Assembly (NCBI GenBank): GCA_958296115.1
Contig: OY282442.1
Location: 2,090,943-2,154,942, forward strand
Length of the DNA stretch: 64,000 nt
Source: an uncultured Dehalococcoidia bacterium
GTDB lineage: Bacteria; Chloroflexota; Dehalococcoidia; Lucifugimonadales; CAJWER01
Reading direction: 5' to 3'
In this document: positions 17,613 to 25,479 of the stretch, piece after piece
Position numbering within the stretch: position 1 is the stretch's first letter
Layout: each line of letters opens with the position of its first letter
Position numbers and translations under genes: made by a program
Notes under the pieces: generated by a model
The model's input: only the letters and a program-made list of their open reading frames with translations
What the model was told of the DNA's origin: nothing
Database searches by the model: none

Positions 17613-18713
17613 ATGCATGAGAAAATCAGAGTAGGCTTGATAGGCGCGAACGTCGAATACGGCTGGTCGCCCCGCGCCCACATCCCGGCGCTGCTGGCCC
17701 TGCCCGACGTGGAGCTTGCCGCCGTATGCACCGCCCACCCCGAGACGGCGCGGGAGTCGGCGCAGAGGTTCGGCGTGCCCATGGCCTTCAGCGACCACCG
17801 CGAGATGCTCGACCGCCCCGACCTCGATGCCATCGGCGTCTCTGTCCGCGTTCCCAAGCACCACGCCCTGACCATGGACGCTCTCCGCGCGGGCAAGCGC
17901 GTCTATACGGAGTGGCCGCTCGGCGCGAACCTGGCCGAGGCCGAGGAGATGGCCGACCTGGCCCGCTCGCAGGGCATTATGACTATGGTCGGACTACAGG
18001 GACGCTGCGCCCCGGAGTTCCTGCGACTCCGCGAGCTCGTCACGGACGGCTACGTCGGCGAAGTCCTTACCGTGAACATGACATCGTTCGTGCCCGGCGT
18101 CCTCAGCCGAACCTCCGACCGCACCTGGCAGAAGGACGTCGAGCTCGGCGCGACCACCCTAACCATAGCCTTCGGACACGTCATAGACGCCCTCTGCATG
18201 TGCCTGGGAGAGTTCGCCGAGGTCTCCGCGTCGGTGGACACCCGCGTTCCCCAGTGGCTCGACAGCGATACCGGCGCGATGGTGGACGTCACCTCGCCAG
18301 ACAACATCCTGGTGACGGGCGTTCTGAACGGCGGCGCGCTCGTGTCCGCTCACGTCAGCGCCATACCATGGCACAGCGCTGGCTACCGGCTCGTCGTGTA
18401 CGGACGCGAGGGAACCCTCATCCTCGAACGAAACGACTACCCCCATCTCGGCGCGATGCGTCTCAGCGGCGGCAGGCGCGGCGACGACGCCCCGTCCGAT
18501 CTGCCCATACCAAGCCGGCTGACGTGGGTTCCCGACTCCGTGCCCCAGGGCCCGCCCTTCAACGTCGCCCAGATGTGGCAGCGGTTCGCGGACGCCATCC
18601 GCTCCGGAACCCCCGTCGAGCCTGACTTCGACACGGCCGTAACCCGCCACCGCCTCCTCTACGCCGTCCAGCGAGCCTCCGATACCGGCAAGAGGCAGCA
18701 GGTTACGCAGTGA
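17613..18713 (+). CDS. Gfo/Idh/MocA-family oxidoreductase
   Basis: 366 residues with an N-terminal NAD(P)-binding fold (VGLIGANVEYGWSP then VELAAVCTAHPETAR) and the family C-terminal barrel. Where many members have EKP, this one reads TEWPLGANLAEAEEMADLA, so the usual catalytic lysine of EKP appears replaced by tryptophan, as in the Gal80-like subgroup. A Gal80-like sensor or altered dehydrogenase is therefore possible. The ATG at 17613 follows GGAGGTCCT. It stands alone between the ASPIC gene and a degenerate spacer. Confidence 0.85.
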   Translation: MHEKIRVGLIGANVEYGWSPRAHIPALLALPDVELAAVCTAHPETARESAQRFGVPMAFSDHREMLDRPDLDAIGVSVRVPKHHALTMDALRAGKRVYTEWPLGANLAEAEEMADLARSQGIMTMVGLQGRCAPEFLRLRELVTDGYVGEVLTVNMTSFVPGVLSRTSDRTWQKDVELGATTLTIAFGHVIDALCMCLGEFAEVSASVDTRVPQWLDSDTGAMVDVTSPDNILVTGVLNGGALVSAHVSAIPWHSAGYRLVVYGREGTLILERNDYPHLGAMRLSGGRRGDDAPSDLPIPSRLTWVPDSVPQGPPFNVAQMWQRFADAIRSGTPVEPDFDTAVTRHRLLYAVQRASDTGKRQQVTQ

Positions 18714-19098
18714 ACGTGTCCATGATTCCCGGGTTCGCCCGAATCACGCCGTCTTCCACCTCGACTAGCCCATGTTGCTCGAAGCGCGCTGGCAGGACTG
18801 TCGCGAGCGATGTAGTCGTGAATCTGCTGAAGGTCGGCGAGACTCAATGCTGAATACGCAGCGGCTCATATTGATCGAAACGTCCATGCTCACATCACAG
18901 ACATAAATCGCCACGCGCAAGCGCGAAGTCCCGCCAAGCAAGCCCTGTTGCCTCGCAGGCGCGCTCCGCTCTCTTGTACCGCCATCCCCCAGTGGACATC
19001 ACGCTGGACACCGCCCTCCAGCCCCATACCCCTTGCGCGGCTTGTTACAGCCGTAACCATACCATGCCAAGGTGGACATCGGCATGGACATCGCCCGC
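18714..19098. other. Gene-poor spacer with degenerate coding remnants
   Basis: About 385 bp with no intact gene. On the minus strand 18765-18847 encodes SLADLQQIHDYIARDSPASA, which resembles the N-terminal helix of ParE/RelE toxins, but the frame is lost after about 27 codons. GTGGACATC-type words recur at 18990-19090. I see no promoter or hairpin of note. Confidence 0.5.
18765..18847 (-). pseudogene. ParE/RelE-type toxin fragment
   Basis: The conceptual peptide SLADLQQIHDYIARDSPASA matches the conserved helix of ParE toxins (LxxIxxYIAxDSPxxA). Before and after it there is no continuing toxin frame, and no antitoxin gene is adjacent. The stretch is short, so chance similarity is not excluded. 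Confidence 0.4.
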
Positions 19099-19941
19099 TT
19101 ATAGCTCCATCCGCGTCATCGCCCGGAGCACCTCCTCCGGCGAGCGCTTGCTCAGCTTGCGCCGATACTCGCTCACGGGCAAGTACTCGTACACTTCCGG
19201 ATTGTGCGCCACGAACGACTCCGCGTAGGACACCCGCAGGTGCGTCGCCGCTCCAGTGCCGTCCATCCCCTCGCTCAGCTTTCTCTGCAGCGGGCTGTCC
19301 TCCCCGTAATGCTGCGACGTGAACTTGTTCATCGCCGTCGCCTTCTGGTGAATAGTGTCCGTGATGTCGATCACCGTCGTCGGTATCCTGATGGTCAGGT
19401 TCTCCAGGACGTTCGTGCGCCCCACGTGCGTATGGTAGAAGATCTGCGCCGCCTCGCCGCCTGTATCCCCTCCTGTCGGCGCGTACGGCTTGCCGGGACG
19501 TATCCCCGAAGCGGCGTCGATCGCCAGCAGCGTCATCTGCGTCGTCACCGCGTGGGCCGGCACCGTGTCGTATGGCCAGTGCGTCACTATCACGTTCGGC
19601 CTGATCTCGCCGATGATGTCCGCAATGTCGCTGATCATATCCTCGCGCGGCAGCATGATCTCGTCGTTGTACCCCAGGAACCGGACGTCCGAAACCCCCA
19701 GCTCTGCGGCCGCGTCCACCAGCTCCCGTTTCCTCTCCGCGACAAGGTCGCCCATGTTCGGCATCTCGCCGCTGTCCCGGTACTCCTTGATGGCGGCCAG
19801 ATGGTGCGACAGCCCCGTAGTGGGAGTCATGATGCAGACATGGTCCCCCCTGGCCGCATGCTTGGCCATGGTCCCGCCCGCGTAGAGGATGGCGTCCTTC
19901 GGATGCCCACCGATGTTCAGTATCGTCAGCGGCTCGGCCAT
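19099..19941 (-). CDS. PIG-L family (LmbE-like) protein with altered metal motif
   Basis: 280 residues with the fold signature of PIG-L deacetylases, zinc enzymes that de-N-acetylate sugars. The N-terminal motif reads GGHPKDAILYAGGT where the family has AHPDDE: the first Asp, the catalytic base in MshB, is Lys and the Glu is Ala, while the metal-binding His and second Asp remain. A third ligand is likely in VTHWPYDTVPAH. The change may abolish or alter deacetylation. It is divergent from the mannonate dehydratase-like gene, suggesting a sugar-acid role. Confidence 0.82.
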   Translation of the reverse strand: MAEPLTILNIGGHPKDAILYAGGTMAKHAARGDHVCIMTPTTGLSHHLAAIKEYRDSGEMPNMGDLVAERKRELVDAAAELGVSDVRFLGYNDEIMLPREDMISDIADIIGEIRPNVIVTHWPYDTVPAHAVTTQMTLLAIDAASGIRPGKPYAPTGGDTGGEAAQIFYHTHVGRTNVLENLTIRIPTTVIDITDTIHQKATAMNKFTSQHYGEDSPLQRKLSEGMDGTGAATHLRVSYAESFVAHNPEVYEYLPVSEYRRKLSKRSPEEVLRAMTRMEL

Positions 19942-20016
19942 TGCTGCAAGACCTCCTGCGTGTGCGTCCTCCGTATTCTAGCAGGCTGTCGAAATTCCTT
20001 CCTGCGCCATGCATGA

Positions 20017-20046
20017 TTGCCCCCGGCGCGCCCCGGCGGCTACAAT
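20017..20046 (+). promoter_or_regulatory. Possible promoter of the mannonate dehydratase-like gene
   Basis: TTGCCC (20017-20022), 18-bp spacer, TACAAT (20041-20046). The -35 box is weak; the -10 is good and lies 33 bp before the chosen ATG. Confidence 0.4.
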
Positions 20047-20079
20047 CCAACTCCAGCAGCGGGCAAGGAGGTACGTGTC

Positions 20080-21039
20080 ATGCGGGCCGGATTCGGGCAA
20101 TTCAACGAGCCGTCGCGGGAATACCTCCAGTTCTGCGCCCAATTCGGCGCGACCGACGTGCTCCTCAACAACGCCAACCTTCCAGGCGCAGGCGGGCGGT
20201 GGCAGCTCCACGACCTGGTGAAGCTCCGGCTGACCGTCGAGCAGTACGGGCTCAGTCTCTCGGCCCTCGAGAACGTGCCGGTCTCCTTCTATGACCAGAT
20301 CATGCTGGGCGGCCCCATGCGCGACGAACAGGTCGAGAACATGATAGCCACCATCCGCAGCGTCGCCCGCGCCGGAATACCCATATTCGGCTATCACTGG
20401 ATGCCGTCCATGGTATGGAGGACGACGCCGGCGAGGGTCCGATGCGGCGCGGCAGCCACCGCTTTCGATTACGACGAAGCCAGGCGGATGCCTCTCACCC
20501 ACGACCGTGAGTACACCGAAGAGGAGATGTGGCGGAACCTGGAGTATTGGATCAGGGTCATCACCCCCATCGCCGAGGAGGAGGGCATCAGGCTCGGCAT
20601 CCACCCGTGCGACCCGCCGGTCCCTGTCTTGGGCGGGATACCGCAGCTGCTGCGCAGCTTCCAGGCCTACAAGCGCTTGGTCGAGATATACCCGTCCGAC
20701 TCCAACGGCATAGAGTTCTGCCAGGGGACCTTCTCCGAGATGGAGGGCGAGGACATCTACGAGATGATCCGCTACTTCGGAGAGCGCCGGAAGATCCTGT
20801 ACGTACACTTCCGCAACGTGTCCGGCCAGGTCCCCAAATTCCACGAGGAGTTCGTCAACACCGGATACGTGGATATGCACAAGGCCATGACCATATACCA
20901 CCAGGTCGGCTTCGACGGCTTCTTCATCGACGACCACGTGCCCCAGACCTTCCAGGACACCGAGTGGGGCCACCGCGGTCGGGCCTTCGCAAACGGCTAC
21001 ATCCAAGCGATGATAGAGGTGGTGACCAAGGGAGGCTAG
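20080..21039 (+). CDS. Mannonate dehydratase-family enzyme
   Basis: 319 residues; TIM-barrel enzyme resembling UxuA, which dehydrates D-mannonate to 2-keto-3-deoxygluconate in hexuronate breakdown. Family features visible are GYHWMPSMVW, LGIHPCDPPVPVLGG (metal-binding His), GIEFCQGTFSEM (metal-binding Cys), VHFRNVSG and FIDDHVP near the end. It is shorter than E. coli UxuA (about 394), so the exact substrate is uncertain. The ATG at 20080 follows AAGGAGG. Neighbouring oxidoreductase and PIG-L genes point to carbohydrate catabolism. Confidence 0.82.
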   Translation: MRAGFGQFNEPSREYLQFCAQFGATDVLLNNANLPGAGGRWQLHDLVKLRLTVEQYGLSLSALENVPVSFYDQIMLGGPMRDEQVENMIATIRSVARAGIPIFGYHWMPSMVWRTTPARVRCGAAATAFDYDEARRMPLTHDREYTEEEMWRNLEYWIRVITPIAEEEGIRLGIHPCDPPVPVLGGIPQLLRSFQAYKRLVEIYPSDSNGIEFCQGTFSEMEGEDIYEMIRYFGERRKILYVHFRNVSGQVPKFHEEFVNTGYVDMHKAMTIYHQVGFDGFFIDDHVPQTFQDTEWGHRGRAFANGYIQAMIEVVTKGG

Positions 21040-21082
21040 TACTGCGCCATGGTCTAGGCCAGGCTGCGTCATCTCCCAAGCA

Positions 21083-22231
21083 TCACGGCCAGCGCAGCTT
21101 TCCGTTCTCGTATATGTCGGTCAGGAAGCGATCCGTGAACGCCGTCTTGTAGTCGAAGGGCTGTGCCAAGGCCTCGTACTCGATGAGCATGTCGTAGAGC
21201 CGCCGCCACTGCTCGTCGGTCATCCAGGCAGCCCCGCGCTCCTCGGTAAGCGGGCTGATTGCGTCGTCCAGCTCGGTCTTGAGCATGAACATCTGATGCT
21301 CCCTGTCCTCGCCGGGCGCGTATTTCAGGACGACGTCGATGGCATATTCTGGATTGCTCGTGATGTCTTCCATCGCCCTCATCGTCGCCTTCAGGAAGCG
21401 TCTGACGACTTCCGGCTTCTCGTCCACCACGTCCTGGCTGGTGATGTAGGTCAGGCCCAGGTTCGGGACGCCGTAGCTCTCCGGCTCCCAAGTGGTAACC
21501 CTGAAGCCGAGCCGCCTGATGGTGTCTGGTTCGTTGGAGTTGAACACGGCGAGCACGTCCACCTTGCCCTCGGTAAGGACTCGGGGATCGAACCCGACCT
21601 TGACCTCATTGATCTTGGAGCGGTCCACGCCGTTGGCTTGGAGGATGGCGAGGTAGTCCGGCGGCACGGAGATCTTGTAGCCGAACGTGCGTCCTTCCCA
21701 CTCCTTGGGCGTAGTGATACCCGACGCGCCGAGGGAGGCGTATGCCTGCTGGCCCCGCTGCCCGAACAGCGCGAACGCGACGATCGGCAAGCCGGGGTCG
21801 GAGCGGCGCTTCAGCGCCGACGACGCGGCCGCCGTCGTGAAGTCCACGTCGCCCGCGAGCAGCAGCTTCAGGTGCTCGCCGCTGCTCGCGTGCCGAATCT
21901 CGACGTCGAGGCCCTGTTCCTGGAAGTATCCCTTGTCCTGGGCCACGTATGCGGCCGCGAAGGGGAGGTTCGCTTGGGCGCGGAATCCAGCCATGAACAC
22001 GACCTTGTCGGGCTCGCCCGAGCAGGCGAGCCCGGCCGCCAGCATCAGTATGAGCGGCAGGGTCGCCAGCGCCCTGGTCGTAACCGTATGGGCAGCCCAA
22101 ATCCACAGGCTAGATCGAAGGTGCGAGGCAAGGGGCTGTTTCCTGAGCAGCGGAGATGCGCCTGTCTTGGGCCGGGTTCCCGTGTCTGCGACAATGATGG
22201 AGGAAGCGCTAGGACGTGATGAAGGAGTCAT
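21083..22231 (-). CDS. ABC transporter substrate-binding lipoprotein, NMT1/THI5-like
   Basis: About 382 residues, periplasm-side solute receptor of an SsuABC/ThiXYZ-type importer. A hydrophobic segment with lipobox LAAGLAC is preceded by an unusually long N-terminal stretch of about 60 residues. The mature part has the NMT1 pattern (YVAQDKGYFQEQGLDVEIRHASSGEH, then DVDFTTAAASSAL). The ATG at 22231 overlaps the permease end by 23 bp. Ligands of the family include HMP pyrimidines, sulfonates and nitrate; the sequence alone does not choose. Third gene of a minus-strand operon (ATPase, permease, receptor). Confidence 0.88.
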   Translation of the reverse strand: MTPSSRPSASSIIVADTGTRPKTGASPLLRKQPLASHLRSSLWIWAAHTVTTRALATLPLILMLAAGLACSGEPDKVVFMAGFRAQANLPFAAAYVAQDKGYFQEQGLDVEIRHASSGEHLKLLLAGDVDFTTAAASSALKRRSDPGLPIVAFALFGQRGQQAYASLGASGITTPKEWEGRTFGYKISVPPDYLAILQANGVDRSKINEVKVGFDPRVLTEGKVDVLAVFNSNEPDTIRRLGFRVTTWEPESYGVPNLGLTYITSQDVVDEKPEVVRRFLKATMRAMEDITSNPEYAIDVVLKYAPGEDREHQMFMLKTELDDAISPLTEERGAAWMTDEQWRRLYDMLIEYEALAQPFDYKTAFTDRFLTDIYENGKLRWP

Positions 22232-23048
22232 GCCAGAAGAGGGCCTTTCGCTCGGCGTATGACAGGATTGCTGTGAGCGCAACGCCAATGATAGCCAGGG
22301 AGACCACTGCGGAGAAGAGGGTGGGCATGTCAATGTTGTTGTGAGCGACGATGATGACGCTGCCAAGTCCCCTGTCCCCCGTGAACCATTCGCCCACCAC
22401 GGCGCCTATCACGGACAGCGGGACTGCTATCCGGAAGGCTGCGAACAGGTACGGGAGCGACGAGGGCGCGCGCAGCTTGACCAGTATCTCCATGTCCGAC
22501 GCATCCAGCGAGCGGAGCAGGTCCAGCGCGCCGGGGCTGACCGACCTGAGCCCGACCAGCGTGTTGACCATGACGGGGAAGAAGGTGATCAGGGCGGCTA
22601 TGAGTACCTTGGGGCCGGATCCGAACCCGAACCATATGACGAACAGGGGCGCCACTGCCACCACGGGCGTGACTTTGACCAGCAGGGCTATTGGGAAGAG
22701 GGTGCGCTCCACGGTCCTGGAATGGGCCATTGCCACGCCCATTACGACGGCGACCGACGCGCCCACGAGGAATCCGCCCGCCGCTTCGAGGATCGTCACC
22801 GCGCCGTGCAGCGCGAAATAGCCGGGGTCTGATGCCAGTCTGCCAAGTACTGCGCTGGGCGAGGGTATGATGTAGCTCGGCACGCCTGCCAGACGGGTCC
22901 ATGCTTCCCAGGCAACCGCGAGGAGCGAGAGCGCCGCGGCAGGCGGCAGGACGTACCAGGCGAGCGGCCGCAGCGACTGCGCCGACGGGCCGGACTCGAC
23001 CGTTCGCAGTGGATCAGACGTGGACATCTCTGTAACCCTGCGCTCCAT
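22209..23048 (-). CDS. ABC transporter permease (SsuC/TauC/ThiX type)
   Basis: 279 residues with about six membrane helices and the BPD_transp_1 loop, here APSSLPYLFAAFRIAVPLSVIGAVVGEW. SWEAWTRLAGVPSYIIPSPSAV is the typical first periplasmic part of sulfonate/taurine/HMP permeases. It lies 29 bp downstream of the ATPase and overlaps the receptor gene, giving a complete importer. An internal ATG at residue 8 is an alternative start. Confidence 0.9.
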   Translation of the reverse strand: MERRVTEMSTSDPLRTVESGPSAQSLRPLAWYVLPPAAALSLLAVAWEAWTRLAGVPSYIIPSPSAVLGRLASDPGYFALHGAVTILEAAGGFLVGASVAVVMGVAMAHSRTVERTLFPIALLVKVTPVVAVAPLFVIWFGFGSGPKVLIAALITFFPVMVNTLVGLRSVSPGALDLLRSLDASDMEILVKLRAPSSLPYLFAAFRIAVPLSVIGAVVGEWFTGDRGLGSVIIVAHNNIDMPTLFSAVVSLAIIGVALTAILSYAERKALFWHDSFITS

Positions 23049-23077
23049 CCCTCGTCACCATGACTCCTGTAGCGCCG

Positions 23078-23854
23078 TCACAGGGCAACGCCGCTTCCGG
23101 CAAGCAGCATAGCCCTGACTTCCGACGAACAGGCCAGGAACTCCGGCGAGTCCTCCAGGGAGCGCTCCCTTGGACGCGGGAGGTCGACGATAACGACGCC
23201 TACGACCCTCCCGGGCCGGCTCGACAGTACCACCACGCGGTCGGAGGTCAACACGGCTTCGGGGACGCTGTGGGTAACCATCACGACCGTACTCCGCGTC
23301 CGCTCCCAGAGGGAGAGCAGGTAGAGGCGGACTTCGGCCCGGGTGATCTCGTCAAGAGCGCCGAGGGGCTCGTCCATCAGGAGCGCGTCCGCATCCATGG
23401 CCAGGGCCCGCGCGAATGCGGTGCGCTGCGCCATCCCGCCCGATAGCTGGTGGGGATAGTAGCCGCCGAAGTTCAACATGCCGACGGCCTCCAGCGTCTC
23501 GCGCAGCCTTTGGGGATTGGCCCTGCCGCCGCCGATCTCCAAGGGCAGCGCGACGTTGCCGAGCACTGTCCTCCACGGCAGCAACGAAGGGTCCTGGAAG
23601 ACGCAGCCGATGGCCCTGCGCCGTCGCGCCTCTTCCGGCGGCATACCCCCGACGGCAACCTCGCCCGCGTACGGCTCGATCAGGCCCCCTATGCACCTGA
23701 GCAGAGTCGTCTTACCTCCGCCGCTTGGTCCGACGACAGACACGAACTCCCCCCGCTCGACCTTGAGGTCGACTGACTCCAGGGCCGCCAGCGGCTGCCC
23801 ATTGCTCTCGTAGGAGTGCGAAAGTCCGCGCACCGATATGTGTGGCTCGCCCAT
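23078..23854 (-). CDS. ABC transporter ATPase (SsuB/TauB/ThiZ type)
   Basis: 258 residues. Walker A GPSGGGKTTLL, signature LSGGMAQRTAFARAL (Met in place of the common Q/E), Walker B ALLMDEPLGALD and the switch histidine in VMVTHSVPEAV are all present. First gene of the three-gene importer; energises uptake of the ligand bound by the NMT1-like receptor. Confidence 0.92.
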   Translation of the reverse strand: MGEPHISVRGLSHSYESNGQPLAALESVDLKVERGEFVSVVGPSGGGKTTLLRCIGGLIEPYAGEVAVGGMPPEEARRRRAIGCVFQDPSLLPWRTVLGNVALPLEIGGGRANPQRLRETLEAVGMLNFGGYYPHQLSGGMAQRTAFARALAMDADALLMDEPLGALDEITRAEVRLYLLSLWERTRSTVVMVTHSVPEAVLTSDRVVVLSSRPGRVVGVVIVDLPRPRERSLEDSPEFLACSSEVRAMLLAGSGVAL

Positions 23855-23891
23855 TGCGCTGGAGAGATGATACAGCGGGCCAACGCTTCCG

Positions 23892-24683
23892 TCATTCAGA
23901 CTGTTCCAGCCTACGCAATCGCTCCCGCAGCATCCGCGCCTCGGCTTCCGCTGCTGTGCGGGCCTCGGCGGCAGCGTGGGCCTCCGCCTCCGCTGCTGTG
24001 CGCGCCTCGGATTCTGCGGCAGCGTGGGCTTCTGCGGCTGCGCGGGTCTCCGCCTCGGCGACCGCGCGGAATCTCCATTCCCCAGGTGTCCTCAGAAACT
24101 CCTCATCAACCGGGTCGTAGAACCGCAGGTCGCCAGACTCCCAGCACAGGTTCAGACCCAACACAGGGCTGTGCCCCCATATCAACCCGCTCGTCTCCCG
24201 GTGGACCGGAAACGGCTCGTACACCCCACCCACGAGCCGGTCGCCCGCAAGCGCCGCGTCGTGATACCTGCCCCCAGTTCGGTCGAAGCGCCAATACTCG
24301 CCCACCCCGTAGCCCGCGTACCCATCCCGCTTCACCGTGTAGTCACGCCGCCCCGTGCTCCGAGACGCCACCTCCAGAACGAAGTCCGGCGGCTTGCCCA
24401 CTTCGCTGATAACGTAGCCGTTGCGCTCCACGATGGCACCTGGGTCCACGCCGAAGGCCACCACGCAGTCCGGCGCCAGGCGCTCGGAGTCGTTGCCCGC
24501 GTCGGTTCGGAGGTATCCCTCGCCGCAGATCAGTACGTCGGTGCGATGTGCGAAATGGGCTTGCAGGAGGGCGTCGAACGCAGAGTTCCTGATACGTTGC
24601 TGCATGTCGTAGTTCCGCGGCGGGTCGGGCAGCGGCTCAAGAATGCCGGCCGATTGTGGTGCGGTCGCCGGTCTGGTGGTCAT
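23892..24683 (-). CDS. Uma2-family (DUF820) PD-(D/E)XK nuclease-like protein, paralogue 1
   Basis: 263 residues. APDCVVAFG, PPDFVLEVASRSTGRRDYTVKRDGYAGYGVGEYW is the Uma2 core, with the Asp, Glu and Lys of a PD-(D/E)XK-like site. The C-terminal 55 residues are alanine/glutamate-rich tandem repeats (AEARTAAEAEA-like), likely a coiled coil. A paralogue at 58221-58970 is very similar in its first 200 residues but has a shorter, different repeat tail. Uma2 proteins are expanded in cyanobacteria and Chloroflexota; their target is unknown. Confidence 0.85.
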   Translation of the reverse strand: MTTRPATAPQSAGILEPLPDPPRNYDMQQRIRNSAFDALLQAHFAHRTDVLICGEGYLRTDAGNDSERLAPDCVVAFGVDPGAIVERNGYVISEVGKPPDFVLEVASRSTGRRDYTVKRDGYAGYGVGEYWRFDRTGGRYHDAALAGDRLVGGVYEPFPVHRETSGLIWGHSPVLGLNLCWESGDLRFYDPVDEEFLRTPGEWRFRAVAEAETRAAAEAHAAAESEARTAAEAEAHAAAEARTAAEAEARMLRERLRRLEQSE

Positions 24684-24725
24684 TGCGATGCCTCACTCAA
24701 CGCGACGTTGCCATACTACGGGGGC

Positions 24726-24734
24726 ATTGTAGCA
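24726..24734 (-). promoter_or_regulatory. Extended -10 promoter of Uma2 paralogue 1
   Basis: On the minus strand TGC precedes TACAAT (24726-24731), an extended -10; no clear -35. The leader shares GAGTGAGGC before the start codon with paralogue 2. Confidence 0.5.
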
Positions 24735-24785
24735 CAGCGCGGCGGCATACCGACCCAAGGCTGAGGTGATGGATTGCGTCCCAGG

Positions 24786-25160
24786 CTACACTGCGCCGCG
24801 CTCCGCTGCCTGCCGCCTGCACTCCGTCACCACCTCGCGCGGAACCCTGCGGACCGCAATGTACACCAGCGCGGGGACTATTATCACGTCGTCCACGTAG
24901 CCGACTATCGGGATGAAATCTGGGACCAGGCCGAGGGGCCATATGGCGTATCCCACTGCGGCCCCGATGAGTATCTTCGAGCTGGTCGGCGTCCTGGAGT
25001 CGTTCATCATCAGCCGGTAGAAGCGCATCTCTCGGTTGACGAAGGCGATCAGGGCCGTCAACACGCGCAGGGCCGGGATACGGGCGTCGCGCGGGGCATC
25101 GCCCATTATGGATTGACCCTCGCGGCCTCCTGCGCCGTCAGACAACCGGACCAACGTCAT
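24786..25160 (-). CDS. DUF1232 (YkvA-like) small membrane protein
   Basis: 124 residues. TPTSSKILIGAAVGYAIWPLGLVPDFIP followed by VGYVDDVIIVPALV is the DUF1232 signature, with one or two membrane-associated helices. Function of the family is unknown. The N-terminal 45 residues are variable, so a later start is possible. Stands alone between Uma2 and a non-coding spacer. Confidence 0.8.
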   Translation of the reverse strand: MTLVRLSDGAGGREGQSIMGDAPRDARIPALRVLTALIAFVNREMRFYRLMMNDSRTPTSSKILIGAAVGYAIWPLGLVPDFIPIVGYVDDVIIVPALVYIAVRRVPREVVTECRRQAAERGAV

Positions 25161-25479
25161 CGGGGTCCTCCTCGAATAGAGCCGTGGGTGGGAGCGGCCC
25201 GCGCCGCGTCATAAGCGAATACCCTTGTCCCTTTACCCTTGGGAAGGTTAGGATTGGGGCTGCGGCGCGCGGGCCTGGCTCCTCCTTGAGTCATGAGCCG
25301 GGCGAATGGCCGTTACCGGCGCCCCGCCATGGCTCGCGGACCAGAGTACCTGCCGCCGGCGTATCTGCGAAAGGTAATTTTGGTCTTTGTTTTGACTTTA
25401 TTCGAAAAATGGCGTCTGGCGTTCGCGCCAATCATGTGAGAAGATAGCGGCGCTCCGAGACTGTACGCGAGGTACACCA
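25161..25479. other. Spacer upstream of the propeller protein gene
   Basis: About 320 bp without a gene. The right end becomes AT-rich (25375-25410) and a small hairpin TGGCG-TTCG-CGCCA (25417-25430) with a UUCG loop lies 50 bp before the start codon. I see no convincing -35/-10 pair. Confidence 0.5.

Noticed and set aside
18890-20050. 386-codon minus-strand frame overlapping the PIG-L gene
   Set aside because: It is out of frame with the conserved PIG-L protein and its translation is low-complexity Arg/Gly-rich.
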